A DNA stretch of 64,000 bases from Chthonomonas sp. (GCA_016788115.1 JAEURR010000003.1:1-64000); one strand, 5' to 3'. Positions 8,335-17,893 are shown, counted from the first letter of the stretch. Made by a program: numbers and translations. The notes: generated by a model from the sequence alone, not told the origin.

Positions 8335-9330
8335 TTACGTCGGAGAAGTCCGTTCTGCGGCCTGACCGGCCTCTCCCATGTAGTCGGTTCCGTCGTAATC
8401 TAGCCAGTCGAGTAGAGCTTTTTTGCTACTCTTGGCTAGGCAGATGGACGTGTCTGCAGCTCCGTAGTAAATGAAGAGCGTGTCTCCATCGTCTCCAACC
8501 GTCACACCGGACGGGAAGACGACATTGGGCACATCCCCGACGGTTTCATAGGATTCCTCTGGTCCAAAGACCCAGGATTGGCTACGTCTCACGCAGATCG
8601 CCGGATTTTCGAGGTCAAACAGTGCCAGTCCGATGCGGTAGAGCGACCCAGACGCCGTGGTCCGAACGCCATGGTAAATCACGAGCCAACCCTGATCAGT
8701 TTCAACCGGAGGTGGACCGAGCCCGACTTTGTTTGCGTCCCACCACGCCCCGCGTCGGGCAGGGAGCAAGACGTCGTGTCCACCCCAGTTTCGCAAGTCT
8801 GGCGATGCAGAGAGCCACAAGTGGGCACCCAACGAAGTGGATGGGCGATGGATCAGAAGAAACTCTCCGCCAAAGCGCCTCGGAAACACGGCTGCATCTT
8901 TATCGTCAGCCTGCATCACCAGCCCGAGCCGCTCATAGGTCTCAAAGTCCTTTGTCGTGGCAAGACACACCCCCGGTCCCGTTTTTCCAAAGGCCGTGTA
9001 GGCGATCAGATACTCATCCATCTCCGGGACGTACGTAATGCGGGGATCTTCGATGCCCCAAAGCTCCTCGGGATGCTGATCTGGGTCCGATTCAAATGAC
9101 GGTGCGGGTGCCACGGTCCACTGATCTACTCCGTTCGGCGATCTCGCGACATTGAGGTGGGAGATACCCCGCCGGTCTTCAACCCTGCATAGGAGCAGGG
9201 TGCTTCCATCGGCAAGTCGGGTGGCCCCGGGATTGAAGACGCTATGCGCCGGGTATGGCCAGTCGGCTGCGGTCAGGATAGGGTTGCTGCTGGACCGAAC
9301 AAATAGGTTGGGATAGTGTTGGTGTTTGAT
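8335..9330 (-). CDS. GH130 glycoside phosphorylase (start uncertain)
   Basis: The product contains GH130 hallmarks: NPGATRLADG, CRVEDRRGISHL, WGIEDPRITY, DDKDAAVFPRR, LIHRPS and VIYHGVRTT. These enzymes phosphorolyse beta-mannosides. The first ordinary start codon (GTG at 9114) falls after the first two conserved blocks, although the frame stays open and family-like upstream. AGGAGAG (9336-9342, read on the minus strand) lies 5 bases before an ATC codon at 9330. Starting there gives 331 residues, the usual length. So either a rare AUC start, a frameshift from the overlapping glycosyltransferase gene, or a sequencing error is involved. Confidence 0.8.
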   Translation of the reverse strand: MKHQHYPNLFVRSSSNPILTAADWPYPAHSVFNPGATRLADGSTLLLCRVEDRRGISHLNVARSPNGVDQWTVAPAPSFESDPDQHPEELWGIEDPRITYVPEMDEYLIAYTAFGKTGPGVCLATTKDFETYERLGLVMQADDKDAAVFPRRFGGEFLLIHRPSTSLGAHLWLSASPDLRNWGGHDVLLPARRGAWWDANKVGLGPPPVETDQGWLVIYHGVRTTASGSLYRIGLALFDLENPAICVRRSQSWVFGPEESYETVGDVPNVVFPSGVTVGDDGDTLFIYYGAADTSICLAKSSKKALLDWLDYDGTDYMGEAGQAAERTSPT

Positions 9331-11603
9331 AAGGTCTCTCCTGAGAATCGTTGGTTGTCGCGATCTTCGCTTGCTGTTCGAAGTTCGGTGAAGGCCGTCA
9401 AGTAGGACAAGGTGGACTCTGCGCCCTGGTTTCGGTTGACGCCGTCTCGCTGCAGCCCGTCAAAACAGCCCCCGTATTCCGGGTTCACCAGGGTCAGGCC
9501 GAGAACGTTCCGCCCCAGGAACCACTCAAAGCAGCGGGTTGCATCAGCAAGGAACTGAGGTTGTCCAGACACTCGATAGGCGGTGAGGCAAGCGGACACT
9601 GTGCTGGCCGCTTCGATGGGCTGCTGATCAAACTGAACGCTACCGAACTCCGATGGCCCCGCACCAGCGGACCCGACTGGAGCGAAATCGCCATTCTCAG
9701 TTGTTTGCCGAGCAAGCAACCATTTCAGCGATGCAAGCCCGTCGTTCAGCAACTCTTCACGGTCTAAGACATAGCCAGCCTGGATCATTGCCTGCGGGAT
9801 ACGAGCATTTGCGTAGGCCAAACGCGGCTCAATCCACATCCAATCACGGTGTGCGATTTGTTTAAACAAATTGTGCAAACGACCCGCCATGGACTCCAGC
9901 AAAGATCGGGCTGACTTTTCGTTTGGTTGTCCCTCTAAGAGGGCGGCCGCTCCAAGGATGAGGTAGGCCCACGTCCGAGGGCTGCGTGAATCCTGTAGCG
10001 GTTTGACGGCAGACTGAAAGAGCTTCGAAGCAAAGACAGCGCGCTCAGGGCAACGACTTCGCTTGGCTGTCTCTCCGAGCACCCACATTGTCCGCCCTTG
10101 GGAATCTTCTGATCCAGCTTCCTCAAGCCACTCACGTTGAAAGTTCATGAAGTTCCGGAACCTCCCAGTTCTCTCGTTCAAGGCATCGGCGACGAACGAG
10201 AGGAATCGCGACTGCATCTTGGCTAACTTCGCGTTGGAGCTGTCCCGAGTCTCGAGGAGCAGAGTGAAAAGGAGAGCACGCGAGTTATCGTCGACGCAAT
10301 AGCCTTCTTGGCGATTCGCGATGGTAAAAGTGGCATGCTGGAGGATCCCGGTATCGTCCGTCAGCGTCTCGAAGTGGGACAAGCTGGGCTCGGTGTGCAA
10401 GTATCGTTCCTCAGGAATGGAAGGAGAGACGACAAACTTGGGTGTAAACTCCTGAGTGGCTCGGTTCAACGATTCGACATAGAGCTTTCCCACTAGATCC
10501 CAGTACATTCGAGATCCATACTCTCGGGCCCGGAAGCTCATTTCAAATTGGTCCGCATCGTGCGAGCAACTCGTCAACACGGCGTCGGCGATCGCACCGG
10601 GGTTTCGGAACGGCACGATGACGCCTCTGCCTTCTGCTAACACCTCTTTGGCGTACTCGTAAGGAGTCGAAATCACCACTTTTCCAGCACCCATCGAATA
10701 GGCAAGCGTCCCCGAAGTGATTTGCATTGGATTGTGGTAGGGCGTGATATAGAAATCGGTCGCCGATAGATACTCAACCAGCCGCTCGATCGAAACGAAC
10801 TCGTCGACAAACTCGACGTGGTTCGACACTTCGAGTTCATTCGCGAGCTCAACAAGGCCTTGACGATACTTTTCACCCATGGTCGCCTTGATATGGGGAT
10901 GAGTCGCTCCTACAACTAGATACTTGGTGTCCGGATGTTCGGAAGACAATCGCGGGAGAGCGCGAATCACGTCTTCAATCCCCTTGTCTGGAGACAACAG
11001 GCCAAACGTCAAAAGAATCGGGCCTTTACCGCCGAGCTTGGCTCTTAGTGCCCGTCCCGCAGTCGGTGAGATTTTCGGGATTCCGTGGGGTATGTAGTCT
11101 ACTTTCTTCAGGTCGATACCGTGAACCTCCGATAGCAAATCGCGGGCAGTATGGCTCATGACGACAAGCCGGTCCGAAAGCTCAATAATCTCGTCGAGGA
11201 CCGCCCTTTGGTCATCAGTTGGGTGTCGCAGGATTGTGTGGAGCGTGGTGACAACAGGTATGTCCACTTTCTTCAGTAAGTCGAGAAGATAGGCGCCGCA
11301 TTGGCCACCAAAAATGCCGTACTCGTGTTGGATAGACAACACATCAAAGTGTGAATGGTTAAGAGTTTCGGCGGCTAGGGAGTAAGCTCTGCGGTCTGCG
11401 ACTGGGATGTGGGCAACCACTCCTGGCGGATAATCGTATGCCTCATCCGACATCGCCATCACGTCGACTTGTACTTTCGGAGCCGCTTGCCTGATCGCAG
11501 CCGCAAGGTCTGTTGTGAAGGTGGCGATGCCACATCGTCTTGGCTCGTGGGTCCCGAGGATGGCCACACGGGCAAAATGATTGAGAGGAATTGGGGGGTC
11601 CAT
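9273..11603 (-). CDS. GT4-family glycosyltransferase with helical C-terminal domain
   Basis: Residues 1-385 form a GT-B glycosyltransferase of family GT4: N-terminal HEPRRCGIATFTTDLA, QHEYGIFGG, VMSHTARD, then the donor-binding domain with TFGLLSPDKGIEDVI and the EX7E-like stretch around YSMGAGKVVIST. Residues 420-750 look like an alpha/alpha toroid with repeated helix pairs (DDNSRALLF, GRTMWVLGE). This two-part arrangement is common beside GH130 genes and suggests a role in making or turning over mannose-type oligosaccharides. The 3' end overlaps the GH130 gene by up to 58 bp in another frame. Confidence 0.85.
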   Translation of the reverse strand: MDPPIPLNHFARVAILGTHEPRRCGIATFTTDLAAAIRQAAPKVQVDVMAMSDEAYDYPPGVVAHIPVADRRAYSLAAETLNHSHFDVLSIQHEYGIFGGQCGAYLLDLLKKVDIPVVTTLHTILRHPTDDQRAVLDEIIELSDRLVVMSHTARDLLSEVHGIDLKKVDYIPHGIPKISPTAGRALRAKLGGKGPILLTFGLLSPDKGIEDVIRALPRLSSEHPDTKYLVVGATHPHIKATMGEKYRQGLVELANELEVSNHVEFVDEFVSIERLVEYLSATDFYITPYHNPMQITSGTLAYSMGAGKVVISTPYEYAKEVLAEGRGVIVPFRNPGAIADAVLTSCSHDADQFEMSFRAREYGSRMYWDLVGKLYVESLNRATQEFTPKFVVSPSIPEERYLHTEPSLSHFETLTDDTGILQHATFTIANRQEGYCVDDNSRALLFTLLLETRDSSNAKLAKMQSRFLSFVADALNERTGRFRNFMNFQREWLEEAGSEDSQGRTMWVLGETAKRSRCPERAVFASKLFQSAVKPLQDSRSPRTWAYLILGAAALLEGQPNEKSARSLLESMAGRLHNLFKQIAHRDWMWIEPRLAYANARIPQAMIQAGYVLDREELLNDGLASLKWLLARQTTENGDFAPVGSAGAGPSEFGSVQFDQQPIEAASTVSACLTAYRVSGQPQFLADATRCFEWFLGRNVLGLTLVNPEYGGCFDGLQRDGVNRNQGAESTLSYLTAFTELRTASEDRDNQRFSGETLSNTNTIPTYLFGPAATLS

Positions 11604-12096
11604 ACTGCAGGGTACTCGGATCTGTCCCCTCGTGTTACAAGATGCTCCAAGTTAAACATTTGTTTGGAGAACGGTAAGTTCTCCCAGTGGGTCATCCAAA
11701 AACTCCCACCAAGTGGCCTCTTTGCAAGCGTACTTTCACGAGCTGACAAACTGGCCACTGCCCTCCTCCCCCACCTCCGATCGGATGGTCTCGCATAGTT
11801 CTTTGGCGGTCAAATCAACGGGTCTCGGCATGGAGAGGCGAGCTCTTGCCTCTCCTCTGCAGCGGGAGACAGCCTGGCTGACGGTGTCTCGAAACGTCGA
11901 TTCGTGAATCAGCGCCCGGTGCTTTGGCAGTGGGGACCCCGGCATTTCAGACCGTCCGGGCACGTCGCGTCACGACCGGTGCGTCGACGGCATCTCACCC
12001 GTGGATTTCTTCCGAGTCGAACTCGGGGCGGTTTAGGCCTCCTCCCGGCTGTTCCTGTCTTGATCGGGCTCAGGCGACGTTGCTTGAGCCTCTGTC
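11604..12096. other. Gene-poor, apparently decayed stretch
   Basis: About 490 bases with no convincing gene. A short minus-strand frame at 11736-11963 has no recognisable motif. It lies between the glycosyltransferase promoter side and the Rhs remnant and may be leftover accessory DNA. Confidence 0.4.
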
Positions 12097-12690
12097 TCAA
12101 TTGATCGTCCGCGTGCTCGATTGGAGCTCCCCTAGGCTCTTGGCGGAGTCGCACGGTACCGAGTAAGCACCAACAACGACCGTTGGCACACGAAGTAAGG
12201 TGTCCTTTGACAGATTTCCAATAGAAGTAAACAAGAAGAAGATCATGAATCCGGTGGCGAAGCGTTGCATAGAAAGTTCAATAAGCAATCTCGCGTGTTC
12301 ATCCACACGGTTTACCGAATGGTTACCATGGTACGCGTACCAGTGTTTTCTATCCAACGCGGGGTCATCGCTAATGAACCTCCCATTACAAGGCACATAA
12401 TACTGAGCCCTCATGGAGATTTGGTCAAGCTCAAGATCGCACTTGTGAACCAAGTTTGCACAATAGCGTTCCTGTAGATTCACAAGCCCCGAGCCCATCA
12501 GAACGAGCCCCAAACGTCGCTGTACCCATCGATCGTTAAACCATACGGGCTACCACTCTTCACCAACGTCGCCACTGTGTTTCCGTGGCCATCGAAGAGG
12601 TAGTTGATCATTTCGCCATTAATCTGCGGGTGAGGTCTTAGAACCGCGACTTCGGTTGGCGACCTTGTTGGGCCGCACACCATTCATTTT
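12097..12690 (-). pseudogene. Rhs/YD-repeat core remnant (frameshifted)
   Basis: Two overlapping minus-strand frames together resemble the end of an Rhs protein. The upstream frame (to 12498) reads INYLFDGHGNTVATLV, like the YD repeat phrase. The next frame (from 12513) reads RAQYYVPCNGRFISDDP followed by WYAYHGNHSVNRVDEHA, matching the Rhs-associated core RYYDP..GRF..DP..NPYAY..NNPVN..DP. The frame change near 12500, the missing N-terminal repeats and the absence of the large toxin/shell portion show it is a fragment. The tail after the core would be the variable C-terminal tip. Confidence 0.75.
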
Positions 12691-12873
12691 CCCTCCAGGT
12701 CGTTGCCCATTGTCGGTTGGGCGTTCATGCACTATGCCGCGCAACACGCCTGCCACTTCCTAAGGCGTGCAGCTCGTCATGCACGAGGGAGAACAACTGA
12801 TCCTGAGCAGGTTTCGTGGCCTCCCCACCAACTCAGCTACAATGAGCCAGGGCCCCGAGCCCGCGACCCCACC

Positions 12874-13224
12874 ATGCGCATTGCCATTTACGAAAACAAC
12901 TTGCTCTGGAGCGTGCGCCTCGCGAACGGGGTGACCGCGCTCGGCCACGAGCCGGAGGTGCTTACGACCGCGACCGCTCCTTCGTCCGAAGTGCAGCTCG
13001 CGATCCTCAACCTCGGCGTCGAGTCCTTCCGCGACCCAGGCTTCATCCAGGCGCTCCACGACGCCCACATCGTAACCGTTGGACACGCGGGGCACAAGGA
13101 GTCGGACATTCTGCGCGCGGGCCGCGAAGCGCAGTGCGATCACGTCGTCTCGAACTCCACCCTCACCCACAAGCTCGCCGACATTTTGGCACTCCGCAAA
13201 CTACCAGTCTCAGCCGATTCCTAG
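12874..13224 (+). CDS. Small receiver-like or hypothetical protein
   Basis: A 116-residue protein beginning MRIAIYENNLLWSVRLANG. Alternation of hydrophobic strands and helices (LAILNLGVESF, HIVTVGHAGHKE, QCDHVVSNSTL) is reminiscent of a CheY-like fold. The usual acidic pocket is replaced by Glu7/Asn8 and the phospho-Asp position by Asn, so it is at best a pseudo-receiver. ATG 12874 is chosen over the longer frame because protein-like composition starts there. A TACAAT sequence at 12838 may be its -10 element. Confidence 0.55.
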   Translation: MRIAIYENNLLWSVRLANGVTALGHEPEVLTTATAPSSEVQLAILNLGVESFRDPGFIQALHDAHIVTVGHAGHKESDILRAGREAQCDHVVSNSTLTHKLADILALRKLPVSADS

Positions 13225-13314
13225 CACGATTGCGGTTGCGCGCCAGGGGGCGCGGTTTCATACTGAAGTCGTTCATTCGAAGAGAAATCTTCGTTCAATA
13301 GCTATCATGCGTTG

Positions 13315-13332
13315 GGGTGCTCACGGGCACCC
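13315..13332 (+). terminator. Possible hairpin upstream of the CoA-transferase gene
   Basis: GGGTGC and GCACCC pair around a six-base loop, followed by a T-rich stretch (CTTTGTTTA). It could end transcription of the small gene upstream. Confidence 0.4.
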
Positions 13333-13373
13333 TGCTTTGTTTATAGCACTCTCCGTGAGCTACCATAGGAGGC

Positions 13374-14081
13374 ATGAACAAAGTCGTTTCGACAGCCTCA
13401 GAAGCGCTCGCTGGCCACCTGTTCGACGGCATGACGATCATGGCTGGCGGTTTCGGCCTCTGTGGCATTCCCGAGCATCTCATCCTCGCTTTGCGCGAGA
13501 GCGGCGTGAAGGATATCACCGTCATCAGCAACAACTGCGGCATCGATGAGTTCGGCCTGGGAATCCTGCTCCAAACCCGCCAAATCCGCAAGATGGTCAG
13601 CAGCTACGTGGGCGAAAACGCCGAGTTCGAGCGGCAGTACCTCAGCGGCGAGCTCGAACTGGAGTTCAATCCCCAGGGCACCCTCGCCGAGCGGGTCCGA
13701 GCGGGTGGCGCGGGCATCCCCGCTTTCTACACGCGTACGGGCTATGGCACGCTCGTCGCCGAGGGCAAGGAGACGCGCGAATTCAACGGTCATTGGTACG
13801 TCATGGAGACCGGTCTGGTCGCCGACCTCAGCATTGTCAAGGCTTGGAAGGGAGACCAAGCGGGCAACCTGATCTATCGCCGAACTGCGCGCAACTTCAA
13901 CCCGATGATGGCGACCGCGGGCAAAGTCTGCATCGCCGAGGTCGAAGAGCTCGTCGAGACCGGCGCGCTCAATCCCGACCAAATCCACACCCCAGGGATC
14001 TACGTGAACAAGGTTCTGCAAGGAGTCCATTTCGAGAAGCGCATCGAGCGGGTCACGACGCGTCCGCGCTCGGCGAGCTAA
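13374..14081 (+). CDS. scoA: 3-oxoacid CoA-transferase subunit A
   Basis: A 235-residue alpha subunit of a class I CoA-transferase (succinyl-CoA:3-ketoacid or acetoacetate type). Motifs are [47 protein letters not shown] and the terminal THTPGIYV-like segment. The A subunit binds CoA, while the catalytic glutamate is on the B subunit. Unusually, no B subunit follows; the next gene is an aldolase. AGGAGG (13367-13372) is only one base from the ATG, so initiation may be weak or use a different signal. Confidence 0.9.
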   Translation: MNKVVSTASEALAGHLFDGMTIMAGGFGLCGIPEHLILALRESGVKDITVISNNCGIDEFGLGILLQTRQIRKMVSSYVGENAEFERQYLSGELELEFNPQGTLAERVRAGGAGIPAFYTRTGYGTLVAEGKETREFNGHWYVMETGLVADLSIVKAWKGDQAGNLIYRRTARNFNPMMATAGKVCIAEVEELVETGALNPDQIHTPGIYVNKVLQGVHFEKRIERVTTRPRSAS

Positions 14082-14118
14082 ACTCAAAGGAACTCACCGA
14101 GTCGGAGGAAACACAACA

Positions 14119-15201
14119 ATGGCGGCAACAACGATGGGATTCGATCAAATTGTGAAGGTGCTGGGCGACCAGGCCTCGTACTATCTCGACCACAAGTCCA
14201 AGACCGTAGACAAGTCGAGCTTGCACCTGCCCGGTCCAGACTTCATCGACCGAGTATTCGTCAACTCGGATCGTAACAACCAGGCACTGCGCAGCCTGCA
14301 GATGATGGCGAATCACGGTCGACTGGGCGGCACGGGTTACCTCAGCATCTTGCCCGTAGACCAGGGGATCGAGCACTCCGCCGGAGCCAGCTTCGCCAAG
14401 AACCCGATGTATTTCGACCCGGAGAACATCATCCGGCTCGCGATCGAAGGCGGATGCAATGCGGTTTGTTCGACACTTGGTGTGCTCGGCGTGTGCAGCC
14501 GCAAGTACGCGCACAAGATTCCGTTCATGGTCAAGCTCAACCACAACGAGCTGTTGACGTACCCGAACAAGGCGGACCAGATCTTCTTCGGCCAGGTGGA
14601 GCAGGCTTGGAACATGGGTGCGGTGGCGATCGGCGCAACCATCTACTTCGGATCGGAAAACTCCGGCCGCCAGATCATCGAGGTGAGCGAGGCGTTTGCG
14701 CGCGCCCACGAGCTGGGTATGGCCACCGTCCTGTGGTGCTACCTCCGCAACGATGCCTTTAAGCAGGACAAGGACTTCCACCTCTCCGCCGACCTCACCG
14801 GCCAGGCCAACCACTTGGGTGTGACCATCCAAGCCGACATCATCAAGCAGAAGCTGCCTGAGAACAACGGCGGATTCAAGGCCCTCAATACGGGCGGGAG
14901 CAGCTACGGCAAGCTCGATGAGCGAATCTACTCGGAACTGACTTCCGACCACCCCATCGACCTCTGTCGTTACCAAGTCGCCAACTGCTACATGGGTCGC
15001 GCGGGGCTCATCAACTCGGGTGGCGCGAGCGGAGCGAACGACGTGCAGGACGCAATCATGACCGCCGTCGTGAACAAGCGTGCAGGCGGAAGCGGACTGA
15101 TCTCGGGCCGCAAGGCGTTCCAGAAGCCGTTCGAAGTCGGCGTCGAACTTCTCCAGGCGATCCAAGACGTCTACCTTTGCGAGAAGATCACCGTCGCCTA
15201 A
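14119..15201 (+). CDS. fbaB: Class I fructose-bisphosphate aldolase, FbaB/DhnA type
   Basis: A 360-residue Schiff-base aldolase of the DhnA family. Motifs are [16 protein letters not shown] near the N-terminus, [13 protein letters not shown], a TIM-barrel strand [11 protein letters not shown], and the phosphate-binding end [12 protein letters not shown] with [12 protein letters not shown]. It cleaves fructose-1,6-bisphosphate into DHAP and glyceraldehyde-3-phosphate. A good GGAGG (about 14105) precedes ATG 14119. It lies 37 bp after the CoA-transferase gene and ends in a strong terminator, so those two genes may form one unit. Confidence 0.95.
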   Translation: MAATTMGFDQIVKVLGDQASYYLDHKSKTVDKSSLHLPGPDFIDRVFVNSDRNNQALRSLQMMANHGRLGGTGYLSILPVDQGIEHSAGASFAKNPMYFDPENIIRLAIEGGCNAVCSTLGVLGVCSRKYAHKIPFMVKLNHNELLTYPNKADQIFFGQVEQAWNMGAVAIGATIYFGSENSGRQIIEVSEAFARAHELGMATVLWCYLRNDAFKQDKDFHLSADLTGQANHLGVTIQADIIKQKLPENNGGFKALNTGGSSYGKLDERIYSELTSDHPIDLCRYQVANCYMGRAGLINSGGASGANDVQDAIMTAVVNKRAGGSGLISGRKAFQKPFEVGVELLQAIQDVYLCEKITVA

Positions 15202-15218
15202 CCCTGTCGTCAGGCGTT

Positions 15219-15251
15219 CGAAAGGCAGGAACCACAAACTCCTGCCTTTCG
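15219..15251 (+). terminator. Strong hairpin terminator after fbaB
   Basis: A perfect 12-bp stem (15219-15230 with 15240-15251) around a nine-base loop, followed by a short T-containing tail. It starts 18 bases after the fbaB stop codon. Confidence 0.8.
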
Positions 15252-15287
15252 TTAGTTCCGTTGTATCCTAGGTATTGGAATATATCC

Positions 15288-15968
15288 ATGAAGACGCTCC
15301 CATTGATCGGTATTTGCTTGCTCGGCCTCGTCACACTCGCCCAGGCCCAGCCTGATCCCAGCGAACGCGGCCTCCGACGCCAGGACGCCGAAGGCACGCG
15401 CAAGCCGGTGTTGCGGTTCGTCGTGCCGACCCCTCGATTCCAACTGGCACTCCGCAGCGATGCTCGTACCGACCTCGGCATGTCCGATGACCAGGCTCGT
15501 AGCGTCGTCACCGCGACCATGAAGGTTCGAAAGGAAGACTGGATGCGATCCGGCGATCCCGAAGGGGCATACCGACGATGGCAACTGAACATGGATGACG
15601 CCATGATGCGCGAGTTGCGACCCGATCAGCGCAAGCGCATGGACCAGATCTTTATGCAGGTCAACGGCTACATCGCCCTGACCGAGTTCGAAATCGCCAA
15701 AGCGGTTGGGCTCGATGATGGCCAACGCGCTTCGATCAAGGCGATGATGAACGCCGCCAACAGGAAGCTGCGCGAGGACTACCAGGCTGCGCTCAAATCG
15801 CCTGACGGTGGGACCAACCCCAGCGACCCGATCAACATGGCCCGCGAGATTTCGACCAAGATCGGAGAAATGCTGTCCGAAGGGCAGAAGGCCGCGTTCA
15901 AGGATCTCGGCGGCCCAGAATTCAAGCAAACCAGCCGCGGGGTACCCGGATCCCGACGGGACGAATAG
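15288..15968 (+). CDS. Secreted hypothetical protein
   Basis: ATG 15288 starts a clear signal peptide (MKTLPLIGICLLGLVTLAQAQ), which is why it is preferred over the upstream extension. The mature part, about 205 residues, is highly charged and helical, with repeated LGMSDDQARS- and LRPDQRKRMDQI-like phrases. These resemble the LTxEQ motif of periplasmic CpxP/Spy-like or Planctomycete-type helical proteins. Function unknown. Confidence 0.75.
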   Translation: MKTLPLIGICLLGLVTLAQAQPDPSERGLRRQDAEGTRKPVLRFVVPTPRFQLALRSDARTDLGMSDDQARSVVTATMKVRKEDWMRSGDPEGAYRRWQLNMDDAMMRELRPDQRKRMDQIFMQVNGYIALTEFEIAKAVGLDDGQRASIKAMMNAANRKLREDYQAALKSPDGGTNPSDPINMAREISTKIGEMLSEGQKAAFKDLGGPEFKQTSRGVPGSRRDE

Positions 15969-15976
15969 CCAGCGTT

Positions 15977-15994
15977 TGGCACCGAAAAGTGCCA
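15977..15994. promoter_or_regulatory. Inverted repeat before thyX
   Basis: TGGCAC and GTGCCA flank a CGAAAA loop, in the 36-base gap before thyX. It could be a small terminator for the upstream gene or an operator. No T-run follows. Confidence 0.4.
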
Positions 15995-16004
15995 GAATTG
16001 ACCC

Positions 16005-16883
16005 ATGGCCCGTTTGATCGTTCCCGAGGCGGAAGCACTCCTCGACGTAGAAATTCCGGTTCTGGATAAGGGGTTCGTCCGTATGGTCGACTACCTCGGG
16101 GGCGACCAACGCATCGTGCAAGCCGCACGCGTGAGCTACGGCGCGGGGACCAAGACGGTCAGACAAGATCGCGGCCTCATCCACTACCTCCTCAAGAACG
16201 AGCACACCTCGCCGTTCGAGCAGGTGGTCCTCACCTTCCACGCTAAAATGCCCATCTTCGTGGCGCGGCAATGGGTGCGCCATCGCACCGCCCGGCTCAA
16301 CGAGATTTCGGGGCGATACAGCGTGATGCGCGATGAATTCTACGTCCCCGAACCCGGACTGATGCGGGGCCAGAGTTCGGACAACAAGCAAGCCCGGAGC
16401 GACGAATCGCTGCCTGCGGACACCGTTTCGGCGATGCTGGACGAGATGCGCGCCGATCAGGCCCTCATCTACCGACACTACGAAGGAATGATCGAGTCGG
16501 GATTGGCCCGCGAAATCGCCCGCGCAAACCTCCCGCTCAGCCTCTACACCGAGTGGTACTGGCAGATCGATCTGCACAACCTGCTCCGGTTTCTCGCCCT
16601 CCGTCTCGACTCGCACGCTCAGTACGAAATCCGGGTCTACGCTGAAGCGCTCGCGCAATGCGCAAAGGCGGTCGCGCCGCTGGCGTACGAAGCGTTTGAG
16701 GAGCACATCCTCGGCAGCGTGCGGTTCTCACGAGCAGAGTGCGAAGCGCTTTCTCAAATGCTCACCGGCGGTGCGCATTCGCTCGAAGGTCGCGCACTGG
16801 ACGCCTTCGAGACAAAGCTCAGCAAGCTGCGGGCAGCCGTGCCGACCGAACAGCCCGACGAGCCCGAGCCAGTCCAAGCCTAA
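16005..16883 (+). CDS. thyX: Flavin-dependent thymidylate synthase
   Basis: The ThyX signature RHRTARLNEISGRYS is present, with upstream HTSPFEQVVLTFH and downstream RANLPLSLYTEWYWQIDLHNLLRFL. It methylates dUMP to dTMP using methylene-tetrahydrofolate, FAD and NADPH. At 292 residues it is somewhat longer than typical because of an acidic C-terminal tail (EQPDEPEPVQA). Its stop overlaps the ruvC start as TAATG, so translation is probably coupled. Thymidine kinase is also present in this window, so both routes to dTMP exist. Confidence 0.96.
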   Translation: MARLIVPEAEALLDVEIPVLDKGFVRMVDYLGGDQRIVQAARVSYGAGTKTVRQDRGLIHYLLKNEHTSPFEQVVLTFHAKMPIFVARQWVRHRTARLNEISGRYSVMRDEFYVPEPGLMRGQSSDNKQARSDESLPADTVSAMLDEMRADQALIYRHYEGMIESGLAREIARANLPLSLYTEWYWQIDLHNLLRFLALRLDSHAQYEIRVYAEALAQCAKAVAPLAYEAFEEHILGSVRFSRAECEALSQMLTGGAHSLEGRALDAFETKLSKLRAAVPTEQPDEPEPVQA

Positions 16884-17362
16884 TGCGGATTCTCGGCATT
16901 GATCCCGGCCTGGAGCGCATGGGGTTCGGAATCATCGATCGCGAGGGCTCGCGACTCATTCCCGTCGAATACGGTCTCATCAAGACGCCCACGATCTCGC
17001 TGCCTGACCGACTCCTGCTCATTGAGCAACAACTCACGGACCTGTGCGCTCGGCTGAAACCGGACATGATTGCCACCGAGCGGCTGTTCTTCACGAACAA
17101 CAAGACCACGGCTCTGGACGTCAGTAAGGCGCTCGGGGTTGCACTCCTAGTCACCGCCCAACTCGGCATTGAGTGGACCGAGTACACGCCGCCGGAGATC
17201 AAGCTCTCGGTCGTCGGCAACGGGGCCGCCGAGAAATTGCAGGTTCAGTTCATGGTCACCAAGCTCCTGGGCCTAACCGAGAAGCCGAAACCGGACGACG
17301 TCGCCGACGCACTGGCCATCGCCATCACCCACGCTCTGCGGATCCGCGCGGCCGTACGCTAG
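16883..17362 (+). CDS. ruvC: Crossover junction endodeoxyribonuclease RuvC
   Basis: 159 residues, standard length. MRILGIDPGLERMGFGII carries the first catalytic Asp. ATERLFF carries the conserved Glu, and KPDDVADALAIAITH the C-terminal acidic pair. It cuts Holliday junctions as a dimer in RuvABC. The start at 16883 fits the family N-terminus and overlaps the thyX stop. The stop is shared tail-to-tail with the convergent acetyltransferase in a CTAG tetramer. Confidence 0.96.
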   Translation: MRILGIDPGLERMGFGIIDREGSRLIPVEYGLIKTPTISLPDRLLLIEQQLTDLCARLKPDMIATERLFFTNNKTTALDVSKALGVALLVTAQLGIEWTEYTPPEIKLSVVGNGAAEKLQVQFMVTKLLGLTEKPKPDDVADALAIAITHALRIRAAVR

Positions 17363-17811
17363 TCCAGCTCGAGCCGGTACTCGATCATCGCGTTATCCTG
17401 TTCCCAGCCGCAATCTTCGTACAGCGACTGCGCGATCATGTTGTCGCTTGCAGTCTGCAGGATCATCCGCGCCGCACCGGTCTGCCTCCCAAACTCTGCA
17501 GCGGCGACCATGAGCGTTCGCCCCACCCCGCGTTCCCGGGCTTCGGGCGCAACAAACACGTCGTTCAGAATCCAGATCCGACGCATCCCGACCGACGTCC
17601 AGCTCGGAAAGAGGTGCGCGAATCCGACGGGGACGTCGCCCGCGAGCGCGATCAGCACCATCGTATCGAGGTTCGCCAGCCGTTCGGAAAGAAACTCGCG
17701 CCCGCCCGCGAGGTCACTGGGCTGACCATAAAACTGTCGATACCCATCGAACAGCCTGGCCAATGCTTCCAGGTCATTCCCGGTCGCTATCCGAACACTC
17801 ACGTCACTCAT
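17359..17811 (-). CDS. GNAT-family N-acetyltransferase
   Basis: 150 residues from Met 17811 (MSDVSVRIATGNDLEALARL). A longer form from 17850 is possible but adds an atypical N-terminus. Acetyl-CoA-binding motif: VFVAPEARERGVGRTLM; followed by ARMILQTASDNMIAQSLYEDCGW, the usual last strand and helix. Substrate unknown. Confidence 0.85.
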   Translation of the reverse strand: MSDVSVRIATGNDLEALARLFDGYRQFYGQPSDLAGGREFLSERLANLDTMVLIALAGDVPVGFAHLFPSWTSVGMRRIWILNDVFVAPEARERGVGRTLMVAAAEFGRQTGAARMILQTASDNMIAQSLYEDCGWEQDNAMIEYRLELD

Positions 17812-17893
17812 TGGGTGGGAGACTACCGAACGGGCGAAACAAATGGTCACCTGAAAATCCTCCGGCGGCCATTTGACGAACTTCCAGGTGGAG

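Noticed and set aside
11736-11963. Small minus-strand protein
   Set aside because: No ribosome-binding site, motif or neighbour supports it; left inside a gene-poor stretch.
14053-15237. Long minus-strand open frame opposite fbaB
   Set aside because: It is the mirror of a clear aldolase gene, has no family motif, and reflects GC-rich codon structure.
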